DNA of 64,000 bases. Source: JAWLHU01 sp049324875 (GTDB taxonomy: Bacteria > Bacillota > Sulfobacillia > Symbiobacteriales > Symbiobacteriaceae). How positions within the stretch are numbered: position 1 is the stretch's first letter; every line of letters starts with the position of its first letter. Below, piece after piece: positions 1 to 7,227 of this stretch. The DNA lies in NCBI GenBank assembly GCA_049324875.1, contig JBMONC010000053.1, forward strand, positions 211,067-275,066. Direction: 5' to 3'. Both the position numbers and the translations under genes were made by a program. The notes beneath the pieces were generated by a model, which ran no database searches, had not been told where the DNA came from, and saw only the letters and a program-made list of their open reading frames with translations.

Positions 1-73
1 CCTGCCCGATGGCCGCCGTGGTCTTGCCCTTGCCGTCGCCGGTGTTGACCATGATCAGGCCGCGCACCCGCAT
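1..73 (-). CDS. cobO: Cob(I)yrinic acid a,c-diamide adenosyltransferase, N-terminal fragment
   Basis: Only the first 24 codons are inside the window; the gene runs off the left edge. They contain the P-loop GDGKGKTT typical of the CobA/CobO/BtuR family, which transfers the adenosyl group of ATP to the cobalt of corrinoids in the cytoplasm. The ATG at 73 is preferred over the ATG at 79 because GGGAGGG (80-86) lies six bases upstream of the former and abuts the latter. It follows cobQ by 25 bases in the same direction, so it is part of the riboswitch-led cobalamin operon. The family call rests on the P-loop region and context. Confidence 0.8.
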   Translation of the reverse strand, partial: MRVRGLIMVNTGDGKGKTTAAIGQ

Positions 74-98
74 GGCCATCCCTCCCGATCTTCCGTGG

Positions 99-1631
99 TT
101 AGTCCCGGCGCAGGCCGGCGATGGCGTAGATCCGCTCCAGGTCCAGATCAGCCCGCACCGCCGCCGCCAGGCGCTGCAGCGCCTCCTCCCGCAGGGTGGC
201 AGCGTTCAGCCTGTCCTCGGTGGGAGGGGTCAGGCCCCGCCGCCGCCAGAGCGAGGTCAGCCAGGCCTGCCGCAGCCCATCGTTGTGGAAGATGTCGTGC
301 AGGTAGGTGCCCCAGACCTGTCCGGCCTGGTCGGCAGCCCCCAGCACCTCCTCGGCGGGACGGCCCTGGGCCCGGAAGAGCGGCACGGCCCGCGGCCCGA
401 GCCGGGTCACGCCCATGTGGATCTCGTAGCCCGAGACCAGGGTGCCGGCCCGCCCGGCGAAGGGCCCCCGGCCGTGGACGACCTTGGCGGCGGTCCGCTC
501 CGTCACCTTGGCGGCGGCGGGGGCGAAGACCGTCTCCACGTCCAGCAGCTCCAGCCCGGGCGTCTCCGGGTGGGCGGACTCGTGGCCCGCCGGGTCCAGC
601 ACCCGATTGCCCAGCATCTGATACCCGCCGCAGATGCCCACCACCGGCACCCCGCGGGCGGCCAGCCGCTGCACGGCGGCGCCCAGGCCGGTCTGCCAGA
701 CCCAGCGCAGGTCCTCGGCGGTGTTCTTGCTGCCGGGGATGACCACCGCGTCGGCCCCCTGCAGCTGCGCCGGCTCCTGCACCCAGTCCACCTGCACCCC
801 CGGCACCAGCCGGAGCGGGTCCATGTCGGTGAAGTTGCTGACCCGGGGCAGCCGCAGGGCGCAGATTCGCAGCCCCTCGCCCTCCCCGCCGGAGGAGCCG
901 GCCGGCGCCAGCGACTGGGAGTCCTCGGCCTCCAGCTCCACGTCGAGGTAGGAGAGCACCCCCACCACCGGCTTGCCCGTCCGCTGCTCCAGGAACTCCA
1001 CAGCGGGCTGCAGCAGGCTCTTGTCCCCGCGGAACTTGTTGATGATCAGCCCGGCCACCCGCTCCTGCTCATCGGGCTCCAGCAGGGCGAGCGTCCCCAC
1101 CAGCGAGGCCAGCGCCCCGCCCCGGTCGATGTCGGCCACCAGCAGGACGGGGGCCTCCGCCCAGGCGGCGATCCGCATGTTGGCCAGCTCCCGCTCCCGC
1201 AGGTTGACCTCGGCGGGGGAGCCGGCGCCCTCGATCACCACCACGTCGAACTGGCTCCGCAGCCGCTCCAGGGAGGTCTGGATCGCCCGGGCGGCCACCT
1301 CGTACCCCTCCCGACGGTAGGCCCGGAAGTTCATGTTCCCGAAGGGGCGGCCGTGGATCACCACCTGGGACTCTTTGTCGCTGCTGGGCTTCAGCAGGAC
1401 CGGGTTCATGTCGGCGGTGGCGGGAATGCCGGCAGCCTCCGCCTGCACCCCCTGGGCCCGGCCGATCTCCAGCCCGTCCGGGGTGATGTAGCTGTTGTTG
1501 GACATGTTCTGGGACTTGAAGGGCGCCACCCGCCAGCCATCCTCCTTGAAGATGCGGCAGAGCGCCGTCACCAGCAGGGACTTGCCCACGTTGGAGGCGG
1601 TCCCCTGAATCATGATCGTTCGGGCGGTCAC
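99..1631 (-). CDS. cobQ: Cobyric acid synthase CobQ
   Basis: This enzyme amidates four side chains of adenosylcobyrinic a,c-diamide using glutamine and ATP in adenosylcobalamin synthesis. The 510-residue product matches the family length. The N-terminal synthetase domain begins with the P-loop GTASNVGKS (about residues 10-18) followed by PFKSQNMSNNSY. The C-terminal class I glutamine amidotransferase domain has the nucleophile motif GICGGYQMLG near residue 333 and a late His motif, YLHDIFH. The GTG start at 1631 follows GGAGGTGA. An open frame continues upstream to 2057, but that stretch is antisense-like and lacks a ribosome-binding site. It lies between the ferredoxin-like gene and cobO on one transcript. 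Confidence 0.95.
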   Translation of the reverse strand: MTARTIMIQGTASNVGKSLLVTALCRIFKEDGWRVAPFKSQNMSNNSYITPDGLEIGRAQGVQAEAAGIPATADMNPVLLKPSSDKESQVVIHGRPFGNMNFRAYRREGYEVAARAIQTSLERLRSQFDVVVIEGAGSPAEVNLRERELANMRIAAWAEAPVLLVADIDRGGALASLVGTLALLEPDEQERVAGLIINKFRGDKSLLQPAVEFLEQRTGKPVVGVLSYLDVELEAEDSQSLAPAGSSGGEGEGLRICALRLPRVSNFTDMDPLRLVPGVQVDWVQEPAQLQGADAVVIPGSKNTAEDLRWVWQTGLGAAVQRLAARGVPVVGICGGYQMLGNRVLDPAGHESAHPETPGLELLDVETVFAPAAAKVTERTAAKVVHGRGPFAGRAGTLVSGYEIHMGVTRLGPRAVPLFRAQGRPAEEVLGAADQAGQVWGTYLHDIFHNDGLRQAWLTSLWRRRGLTPPTEDRLNAATLREEALQRLAAAVRADLDLERIYAIAGLRRD

Positions 1632-1635
1632 AGGG

Positions 1636-2014
1636 TCACCTCCTGGATTCGATCCAGCGCCGGACCAACTCTTCCACCAGGGTCTCCGCCGCCTCCGGCC
1701 GGCCCTCAGCCAGGAGCCGGAGCGCCGGACCGTTGACGATCTCGGCGTACAGGGCGGCCCGCTCGGGCTGGGAGCGGCCGGGCTCACGCTGCACCCGGTC
1801 ACGGACCTTCTCAAGCATCTCGGCCAGCGCCCCGTAGGCCGGCCCCACCGCCTGCTCCAGCTCCCGCCGCAGCCGCGCGGCCCTCCACCCGTGCCGCAGC
1901 AGGGACCGCCCGCCGGTGTCCCTCGATCACAAAGAGGTGCGGGGCCAGCCGGTGGCAGGCGCCACAGGCGATGCAGCGGTCGGCCAGCACGATCAACTCC
2001 AGCGGCGTTAACAA
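1636..2014 (-). pseudogene. Ferredoxin-like 4Fe-4S protein, frameshifted
   Basis: The frame opens at TTG 2014, eight bases after GGGAGG, and encodes a single-cluster ferredoxin start, ADRCIACGACHRLAPHLFVIE. After codon 32 the frame is lost at a GAGGGACACC run. Removing one G restores a continuous 126-codon frame that ends four bases before cobQ, through EDTGGRSLLRHGW and LRRELEQAVG to WIESRR. Only three cysteines of the CxxCxxC cluster motif are visible, and no distal cysteine appears in the second part. It could be a true frameshift or a one-base sequencing error. Its place in the cobalamin operon suggests a redox partner, but no function is assigned. Confidence 0.6.
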
Positions 2015-2042
2015 GAGCCCGACCTCCCTGCTCAGGGAAGTC
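1992..2042 (-). terminator. Hairpin between ECF S gene and ferredoxin-like gene
   Basis: On the minus strand AGCCCGACTTCCC pairs with GGGAGGTCGGGCT around a short loop, followed by CTTGTT. It may attenuate transcription between the transporter gene and the biosynthetic genes. The 3' arm contains the GGGAGG proposed as the ribosome-binding site of the next gene, so it could also act on translation. Confidence 0.4.
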
Positions 2043-2106
2043 GGGCTGACCTTGCAAGGACCGCGCTCCACCTTCCCGCTATCCGGTTGTGCTGGCGGGC
2101 AGGCGC

Positions 2107-2595
2107 TTATGGCTTGAGAACACGTACCTTGGAGAGCATCCCGTAGACCAGAAGGGCGGCTCCCGCGTTGACGGCGGCGGCCAGGGTGAGCGGGGCGACC
2201 AGGGCGGCGAAGAGCCCCAGGCCCATCGGGTTCGGCAACAGGGCGAGGAGAGCGGGAGCCGCCGCCCCGTTCAGCAGGACCATCGTCACGGCGGCAGCCA
2301 GGGGGCCGAACCGCTTGACGACCAGGCCGCCCGCGGCGCCCACACCCGCCATCGCCACGGCGACGGCCAGGTGGAAGACCGGCGTCAGCGGGAAGCCGGT
2401 GACCATCGCCACCGCCAGGTGGCCGATGGCACAGACCAGGGCGCCGGCGGCAGGTCCCAGCGTCAGCGCCGCCAGGAAACCGGCGGTCGAATCCAGCCCG
2501 ATCGACCAGGGCCCCAGTTTCACGTAAGAACCGATCACACTGAGGGCGATGAGCAGGCCGCTGTAAACCAGGTTCTTCGTCTGGACGCTCGCCAT
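2107..2595 (-). CDS. ECF transporter S component under cobalamin riboswitch control
   Basis: A 162-residue, almost entirely hydrophobic protein with about five or six membrane segments, the size and pattern of ECF substrate-binding (S) components. It begins MASVQTKNLVYSGLLIALSV, a typical S-component N-terminus. The ATG at 2595 follows AGAGAGG by eight bases. A cobalamin riboswitch directly upstream and cobQ/cobO downstream indicate that it imports a corrinoid, cobalt-related compound or cobalamin precursor. The CblT group, proposed to import alpha-ribazole or lower-ligand precursors, is one possibility. The substrate is inferred from context only. No ATPase or T component is nearby, so it would use a shared energizing module. 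Confidence 0.8.
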   Translation of the reverse strand: MASVQTKNLVYSGLLIALSVIGSYVKLGPWSIGLDSTAGFLAALTLGPAAGALVCAIGHLAVAMVTGFPLTPVFHLAVAVAMAGVGAAGGLVVKRFGPLAAAVTMVLLNGAAAPALLALLPNPMGLGLFAALVAPLTLAAAVNAGAALLVYGMLSKVRVLKP

Positions 2596-2715
2596 GGGAA
2601 GCACCTCTCTTTGCAACAAAAATGCCCGGCCTTCTGGCCGGGGTGTGTACATGAACAGCGGCAATGCGCTGACTGTCACGCTCGACCTTTCCTCCGAAGG
2701 CTGAGTGCGAATCAG

Positions 2716-2885
2716 ACAGGCAGGTTTCCTGGCTCTCGGATTATCGCCCATCCCATCAGCCTTCCCGGCGAGACGCCAGTGGCCCATTGTGTGGAATGGA
2801 CTCCCCGATTACAGTGGCGGGACCGCTCCGGATTCACACCGGATTCCCTTTACCTCCCGGAGCTACCGGGAGCACCTGTTTGATG
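2716..2885 (-). ncRNA. Cobalamin riboswitch (B12 element)
   Basis: Read on the minus strand, this segment contains the conserved B12-element blocks in order: an AATCCGGTGTGAATCCGG-like stem, GCGGTCCCGCCACTGTAA, and the 3' block GCCAGGAAACCTGCCTG. It lies about 120 bases upstream of the ECF S gene. In this class adenosylcobalamin binding normally lowers expression of the downstream uptake and synthesis genes. Confidence 0.95.
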
Positions 2886-2906
2886 CCCTATTAGGTTTGT
2901 GGCTCA

Positions 2907-2936
2907 AGTATAGCGGGCGGGGGCTCCTCCGGGCAA
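2907..2936 (-). promoter_or_regulatory. Sigma-A-type promoter for the cobalamin operon
   Basis: On the minus strand TTGCCC (2931-2936) and TATACT (2907-2912) are separated by 18 bases, just upstream of the riboswitch. Spacing and position fit a housekeeping promoter. Confidence 0.65.
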
Positions 2937-3148
2937 TAACCACTTTCGACCGATCTCTCCCCCACGGATGGGGGGTGATATAGCGTAAAGGGCACTGGAA
3001 GTCCCCGTCCATCTCCTTCGATGGCCCGCTCTTCGGCTTCCAGGGGCTTGTGATCTCGTAGATCACCCTGCTGGTGGTGCCCCGTGACCGCCCTCTTCGT
3101 CCGGAAGGGGCCATCCGCCGGTGAGCCCAAAGCAGGGGGGAGTTCCGC

Positions 3149-3241
3149 ATGAACGGGTCAGAAAAGGCCATCGATGGACTGGTCTTCGTGATGCTGGTGC
3201 TGATCCTGGTCACTCTGTACACTGGGGTCAGCCAGGTATAA
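3149..3241 (+). CDS. Single-span membrane micropeptide (30 aa)
   Basis: A short frame of 30 codons, beginning MNGSEKAIDG and followed by an unbroken hydrophobic stretch (LVFVMLVLILVTLY) that would form one membrane helix. The ATG is preceded by a G-rich run (AGCAGGGGGGAG) at suitable distance. It ends 55 bases before tatA on the same strand, so the two may be cotranscribed. I do not recognise a family. The helix, ribosome-binding site and position favour a real gene, but the size makes the call uncertain. Confidence 0.45.
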   Translation: MNGSEKAIDGLVFVMLVLILVTLYTGVSQV

Positions 3242-3296
3242 CGGGCGCGCTTTTCCTTCTCTCGCCATAAGCCGGACCAACCGAAAGGTGATGGAG

Positions 3297-3461
3297 ATGT
3301 TCGGACGCTTGGGCCTCATGGAAATCCTGCTGATTCTGGTACTGCTTCTCCTCCTGCTCAGCCCCAAAAAGCTGCCCCAGCTCTTCCAGGCGATCCGTGA
3401 GTCGGCCAGGTCGCTCAAGGGTGCCGCTTCCGCCTCCGAGGAGGAGAAGCAGGAGTCGTAG
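3297..3461 (+). CDS. tatA: Twin-arginine translocase TatA-family protein
   Basis: A 54-residue protein with the TatA layout: a short N-terminus, one membrane helix (MEILLILVLLLLLL), the hinge SPKKLPQLFQ, an amphipathic helix and an acidic tail (ASEEEKQES). TatA subunits build the pore that exports folded Tat substrates. One likely substrate in this window is the molybdopterin oxidoreductase at 45329-47533, which carries RRDFLKLGG. The ATG at 3297 is six bases after AGGTG; another ATG at 3291 has almost no spacing. The usual FG before the PKKLP hinge is replaced by LS. No tatC is seen here. Confidence 0.85.
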   Translation: MFGRLGLMEILLILVLLLLLLSPKKLPQLFQAIRESARSLKGAASASEEEKQES

Positions 3462-3750
3462 CAGTGCAAACGGGGGGAGCTGCCCCGGTTGCACCAAGGA
3501 GGAGGGCCCCGACGTCTACGAGCTGAAGTTCGAGTCCACCACCCGGGCGCCGACCATCCGAGGGCTGAAGCCGCTCTTCGAGGAGGCCCGGATCACCCTG
3601 CAGGACGACCTGTGGTACGAGGGCGAGACCGAGATCGTGGAGGATGAGGACATGGGCTACGCCGTGGCGCTCAACTGGACCAACATCGCCACCCGCCCCC
3701 GGCGGGAGGCGGAGAGCCAGGCAGCCGCCGGGCGGCAGCCCAGCGCGTGA
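3397..3750 (+). CDS. Hypothetical protein overlapping tatA; start uncertain
   Basis: The frame has convincing coding composition from about 3490 to its stop at 3750, including GLKPLFEEARITLQDDLWYEG. The product is acidic in its second half. No good start is visible: GTG codons at 3397 and 3421 lie inside tatA, and the first thirty residues they would add are Arg/Pro/Ser-rich and look like an antiphase reading. A CPGC pair follows at about 3490. I do not recognise the family. It may be translationally coupled to tatA or use a non-standard start. Confidence 0.45.
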   Translation: MSRPGRSRVPLPPPRRRSRSRSSANGGSCPGCTKEEGPDVYELKFESTTRAPTIRGLKPLFEEARITLQDDLWYEGETEIVEDEDMGYAVALNWTNIATRPRREAESQAAAGRQPSA

Positions 3751-3761
3751 GGAGAATAGCG

Positions 3762-3793
3762 GGGCCCGGGCGCTCTGGATGGCGCCCGGGCCC
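3762..3793 (+). terminator. Terminator-like hairpin after the tatA group
   Basis: A perfect GC-rich stem, GGGCCCGGGCGC / GCGCCCGGGCCC with an eight-base loop, is followed by TTCT. It lies 12 bases after the stop of the upstream gene. Confidence 0.65.
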
Positions 3794-4137
3794 TTCTGCA
3801 TGGGGTCCTGCCGGGAGTCCCGGCCCTTTGGCCCCTGCCCGGGGTTGAGGCCGGGGGCTGGCCCGTGGTCCTGGCGGCCTGCCCAACCGCTTACTAACCC
3901 GCCCGTGGCCACCCCAGCCCGCCCCGTCGCTTTCGTAACCCGCCCCGGCGGTGTTGCCATCCGCCCTTATCGGCTCCGTTTTCTCACGAGTGACACCAGA
4001 CTGGCAGACGATTCCCTGCTCCTGCCAACTGATCCTACTGTTCAGAACTGTTGCGCAGCAGCGAGATGTGCTACACTGGTGGGGATTCCATTCGGGCCAG
4101 GCCCTGCGCTGAGAGGGCGGCCACTGGGGGTACTGCC
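3794..4137 (+). other. Gene-free stretch upstream of the hydrolase gene
   Basis: No convincing coding frame is seen. A weak promoter-like pair, TTGCGC (4051) and TACACT (4072) with a short 15-base spacer, precedes a G-rich leader (4080-4137) containing GCTGAGAGGGCGGCC. The leader recalls a small part of the TPP riboswitch, but the rest of that motif is absent. Confidence 0.4.
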
Positions 4138-4806
4138 TTGGGCTTCATCCATCTCCCGGATGCCAACGGACTCCGCTGCTACCTTGCCGAGCCATCCGCC
4201 CCGGGCCCCGGCGTCGTGGTGCTGCACGCCTGGTGGGGGCTGGTGGCGGATGTGGTGGACGCCTGCGACACCCTGGCGGCAAATGGGTTCGTGGCGCTGG
4301 CCCCGGATCTGTACGGGGGGCGGGTGGCCGAGACCCCGGAGGAGGCCGAGCGCCTGGTGGAGGAGGGCAGTTGGGCCGCCCGAGCGGAGATGACCGCCAC
4401 AGCGGAGGACTGGCTCCGCCGGCAGCCAAGCCTGGTTCCAAACCGGGTCGCCCTGGTGGGCTTCTCGCTGGGGGCAGGGGTCGCCCTGCTGGCCGCCGCC
4501 AGAGGGGTTGGCGACGCCGTCGTCACCTTCTACGGGACGATGGACCTGGGGCCGGCGCCCCGGATCGCCGTGCCGCTCCTGGGCCACTTTGCGGAGGCCG
4601 ATCCCTTCGAGCCCGCCCCGGATGTGGCCGCCTTCCTGGAGCAGCTCCGGGCGGGGGGGACAGCAGTGACGGCCCGGACCTACCCGGGCACGGGCCACTG
4701 GTTCTGCGAGCCGTCCCGCACCGCCTATCACCCGGAAGCGGCCGAGGCGGCCCGGGCGGAGACCCTCGAGTTCCTGCGCCGGCACCTGGGCGGGGCGGCC
4801 GGGTAG
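4138..4806 (+). CDS. Dienelactone hydrolase family alpha/beta hydrolase
   Basis: A cytoplasmic alpha/beta hydrolase of 222 residues, the usual size of the dienelactone hydrolase family. The nucleophile elbow is GFSLGAG, so serine replaces the cysteine of classical DLH. The acid is probably the Asp in EADPFEP and the base the His in GTGHWF. TTG at 4138, eight to twelve bases after GGGGG, is chosen because the product then begins GFIHLPDANGLRCYL as family members do. The frame is open back to 4051 without similarity. Substrate unknown. A terminator follows at 4857. Confidence 0.8.
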   Translation: MGFIHLPDANGLRCYLAEPSAPGPGVVVLHAWWGLVADVVDACDTLAANGFVALAPDLYGGRVAETPEEAERLVEEGSWAARAEMTATAEDWLRRQPSLVPNRVALVGFSLGAGVALLAAARGVGDAVVTFYGTMDLGPAPRIAVPLLGHFAEADPFEPAPDVAAFLEQLRAGGTAVTARTYPGTGHWFCEPSRTAYHPEAAEAARAETLEFLRRHLGGAAG

Positions 4807-4856
4807 ACCCCAGGCCCGACCAGGGCCCAGGTACTGGAGCCGAAGGCGAGAAGAAA

Positions 4857-4882
4857 GCCGAGGGAGTGGCTGCTCCCTCGGC
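4857..4882 (+). terminator. Terminator after the hydrolase gene
   Basis: A perfect 10-bp stem GCCGAGGGAG / CTCCCTCGGC with a six-base loop, followed by TGTGTGCTTGT, 50 bases after the hydrolase stop codon. Confidence 0.65.
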
Positions 4883-4929
4883 TGTGTGCTTGTGCAGCGC
4901 CTCTGCGCCGACCGGGCGTGGACGCCCCC

Positions 4930-5172
4930 GGCAGCTGTCCCGCAGGATGGAGAGGTAGGCGCTCCACGGCCCCACCGCAGCGGAGGAGCGCTTCGCCATG
5001 GTCCGGACGATCTGCGCCAGGTGGTCCAGGTCGTGCACCACAGCTGCCCCAGGGTGACCTCCCCAAACTCGGGGTGCCTGCCCGCCCGGCTCAGATCCGA
5101 ATCCGTCAGGTTCAGGGCGGCCAGGGCCTCCAGGTTCGCCCGCCGGATTGGATCGGCTACCGCCGCCTCTCC
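4930..5172 (-). pseudogene. DinB-family protein remnant
   Basis: On the minus strand, one frame reads RRANLEALAALNLTDSDLSRAG and then HPEFGEVTLGQL. Immediately after, a different frame continues VVHDLDHLAQIVRTMAKR and AVGPWSAYLSIL. Together these are the C-terminal half of DinB-like four-helix proteins, including the HDLDHLAQI metal-ligand helix. The residues normally joining the halves (about LLATW) are missing, so a small deletion has broken the frame. The N-terminal half is absent: the fragment starts inside the last codons of uvrB. It is a relic with no plausible start or stop. Confidence 0.6.
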
Positions 5173-7127
5173 AGCTCGATGATCAGGTCACGCAGCTCGG
5201 CGGCCTTCTCGAACTCCAGGTTCTTGGCCGCCTCCTTCATCTCCTTGCGGAGCTTCTCGACGATCTGCGGGATCTGGTGGCGCGGCGTCTCCAGCAGGTT
5301 GATCGGCGGCGCATCCTCCGCCGGCTTGACCGCCTGGATCACATCCCGCACCGGCTTGACCACCGTCTGCGGGGTGATGCCGTGGACCCGGTTGTACTCC
5401 GCCTGGATCGCCCGGCGGCGGTTGGTCTCGCTGATCGCCTTCCGCATCGACTCGGTCATCCGGTCGGCGTACATGATCACCCGGCCCTCCACGTTCCGGG
5501 CTGCCCGGCCGATGGTCTGGATCAGCGAGCGCTCCGCCCGGAGGAAGCCCTCCTTGTCGGCGTCGAGGATTGCCACCAGGGAGACCTCGGGGATATCCAG
5601 CCCCTCCCGCAGCAGGTTGATCCCCACCAGCACGTCGAAGACTCCCAGCCGCAGGTCCCGGATGATCGCCATCCGCTCCAGGGTCTCGATGTCGGAGTGC
5701 ATGTACCGGACCTTGACCCCCAGTTCCTTCAGGTAGTCGGTCAGGTCCTCCGCCATCTTCTTGGTCAGGGTGGTGACCAGCACCCGCTGGTTCTTGGCCG
5801 CCCGCTGTTTGATCTCGCTGTACAGGTCGTCGATCTGCCCCTTGATCGGGCGGACCTCCACCTCCGGGTCCAGCAGGCCGGTGGGCCGGACGATCTGCTC
5901 GGTGACGAAGTGCGGCTTCACCCGCTGCAGCTCATAGGGCCCCGGCGTCGCCGAGACGTAGACCACCTGGTTGATCCGCTCCTCGAACTCCTGGAACTTG
6001 AGCGGCCGGTTGTCGGCGGCGGAGGGCAGCCGGAAGCCGTACTCGATCAGGTTGTCCTTCCGGGCCTTGTCGCCGTTGTACATCGCCCCCACCTGGGGGA
6101 TGGTGACGTGGCTCTCATCGATCACCAGCAGCCAATCCTCCGGGAAGAAGTCCAGCAGGGTGTAGGGCGCCTCCCCCGGCGGGCGGCCCGTCAGATGGCG
6201 GCTGTAGTTCTCGATGCCGCTGCAGAAGCCGATCTCCCGCAGCATCTCCAGGTCGTTCCGGGTCCGCTGCTCCAGCCGCTGCGCCTCCAGCAGCTTCCCC
6301 TGGTCCCGCAGCTCCTTGAGCCGCATCTCCAGCTCTTCCTCGATGGAAATCAGCGCCCGCTCCCGCTTCTCATCCGCCACCACGTAGTGGCTGGCCGGGT
6401 AGATCGCCACGTGGTTCATGGTGCCGGTGATCTCGCCGGTGAACGGGTCGAACTCCGAGATCCGGTCGATCTCGTCGCCGAACCACTCGCAGCGGATCGC
6501 CCGCTCGGAGGAGCCAGCCGGGAAGATCTCCACCACATCGCCCCGCACCCGGAACTTGTTGCGGACAAAGTTCAGGTCGTTCCGCTCGTATTGGATATCC
6601 ACCAGCCGGCGGAGGATGAAGTCCCGATCCACCTGGTTGCCCACCCGGAGGGAGACCGCCAGGTCCTTATAGTCCGCCGGGGAGCCGAGTCCGTAGATGC
6701 AGGAGACCGAGGCGACGATGATCACGTCCCGCCGTTCGAAGAGCGCCATGGTGGCCGAGTGGCGGAGCTTATCGATCTCGTCGTTGATCAGGGAATCCTT
6801 CTCGATGTAAGTATCGGTGGTGGGGATGTAGGCTTCCGGCTGGTAGTAGTCGTAATAAGAGACGAAGTATTCAACGGCGTTCTCCGGGAAGAACTCCTGG
6901 AACTCCGAGCAGAGCTGCGCCGCCAGGATCTTGTTATGGGCGAGGACGAGGGTGGGCCTCTGCACCTTCTCGATCACCCCGGCGATGGTGAAGGTCTTGC
7001 CGGTGCCCGTGGCGCCGAGGAGGATCTGCTCCTTCACGCCCCGCTCCACACTGTTGGCCAGGGCTTCGATCGCCCTGGGCTGATCGCCCCGGGGCTTGTA
7101 GTCCGAAACGAGCTTGAACGGCTTCAT
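5157..7127 (-). CDS. uvrB: Excinuclease ABC subunit UvrB
   Basis: UvrB is the damage-verifying helicase-like subunit of bacterial nucleotide excision repair; it loads with UvrA and recruits UvrC. The 656-residue protein has Walker A GATGTGKT (38-45), the beta-hairpin region YYDYYQPEAYIP, a DE-x-H motif (DESH), later helicase motifs including QTIGRAARN, and a C-terminal UVR motif (FEKAAELRDLI). The ATG start gives the canonical MKPFKLVSDYKPRGDQP. uvrA is not in the window. An extended -10 promoter lies upstream, and the gene is divergent from pcrB. Confidence 0.97.
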   Translation of the reverse strand: MKPFKLVSDYKPRGDQPRAIEALANSVERGVKEQILLGATGTGKTFTIAGVIEKVQRPTLVLAHNKILAAQLCSEFQEFFPENAVEYFVSYYDYYQPEAYIPTTDTYIEKDSLINDEIDKLRHSATMALFERRDVIIVASVSCIYGLGSPADYKDLAVSLRVGNQVDRDFILRRLVDIQYERNDLNFVRNKFRVRGDVVEIFPAGSSERAIRCEWFGDEIDRISEFDPFTGEITGTMNHVAIYPASHYVVADEKRERALISIEEELEMRLKELRDQGKLLEAQRLEQRTRNDLEMLREIGFCSGIENYSRHLTGRPPGEAPYTLLDFFPEDWLLVIDESHVTIPQVGAMYNGDKARKDNLIEYGFRLPSAADNRPLKFQEFEERINQVVYVSATPGPYELQRVKPHFVTEQIVRPTGLLDPEVEVRPIKGQIDDLYSEIKQRAAKNQRVLVTTLTKKMAEDLTDYLKELGVKVRYMHSDIETLERMAIIRDLRLGVFDVLVGINLLREGLDIPEVSLVAILDADKEGFLRAERSLIQTIGRAARNVEGRVIMYADRMTESMRKAISETNRRRAIQAEYNRVHGITPQTVVKPVRDVIQAVKPAEDAPPINLLETPRHQIPQIVEKLRKEMKEAAKNLEFEKAAELRDLIIELERRR

Positions 7128-7162
7128 GCGCTCCGACCCCCTGTCTGATCCCGTACCTTCCT

Positions 7163-7168
7163 ATTATA
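7163..7168 (-). promoter_or_regulatory. Extended -10 promoter element for uvrB
   Basis: On the minus strand TGGTATAAT gives a perfect TATAAT with the TGn extension about 36 bases before the uvrB start. No good -35 is seen. The same AT-rich core reads TATTAT on the plus strand and may also serve pcrB. Confidence 0.6.
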
Positions 7169-7227
7169 CCATACCGAACACCTGTACGCTAGGCGAACGG
7201 AGGTTGGAGGTTCTGAGCAATTCTCCC

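Noticed and set aside
9..1736. 575-codon open frame on the plus strand over cobQ
   Set aside because: It is the complement of a clear cobQ gene and has antisense composition rich in Pro, Gly, His and Gln; it has no ribosome-binding site.
2863..3222. 119-codon minus-strand frame upstream of the cobalamin riboswitch
   Set aside because: It spans the promoter and riboswitch, has Arg/Ser-rich composition and lacks a ribosome-binding site.
4081..4137. TPP riboswitch ahead of the hydrolase gene
   Set aside because: A GCTGAGAG block is present, but the CTGATCTGGATAATGCC-type block is missing and the gene is not thiamine-related.
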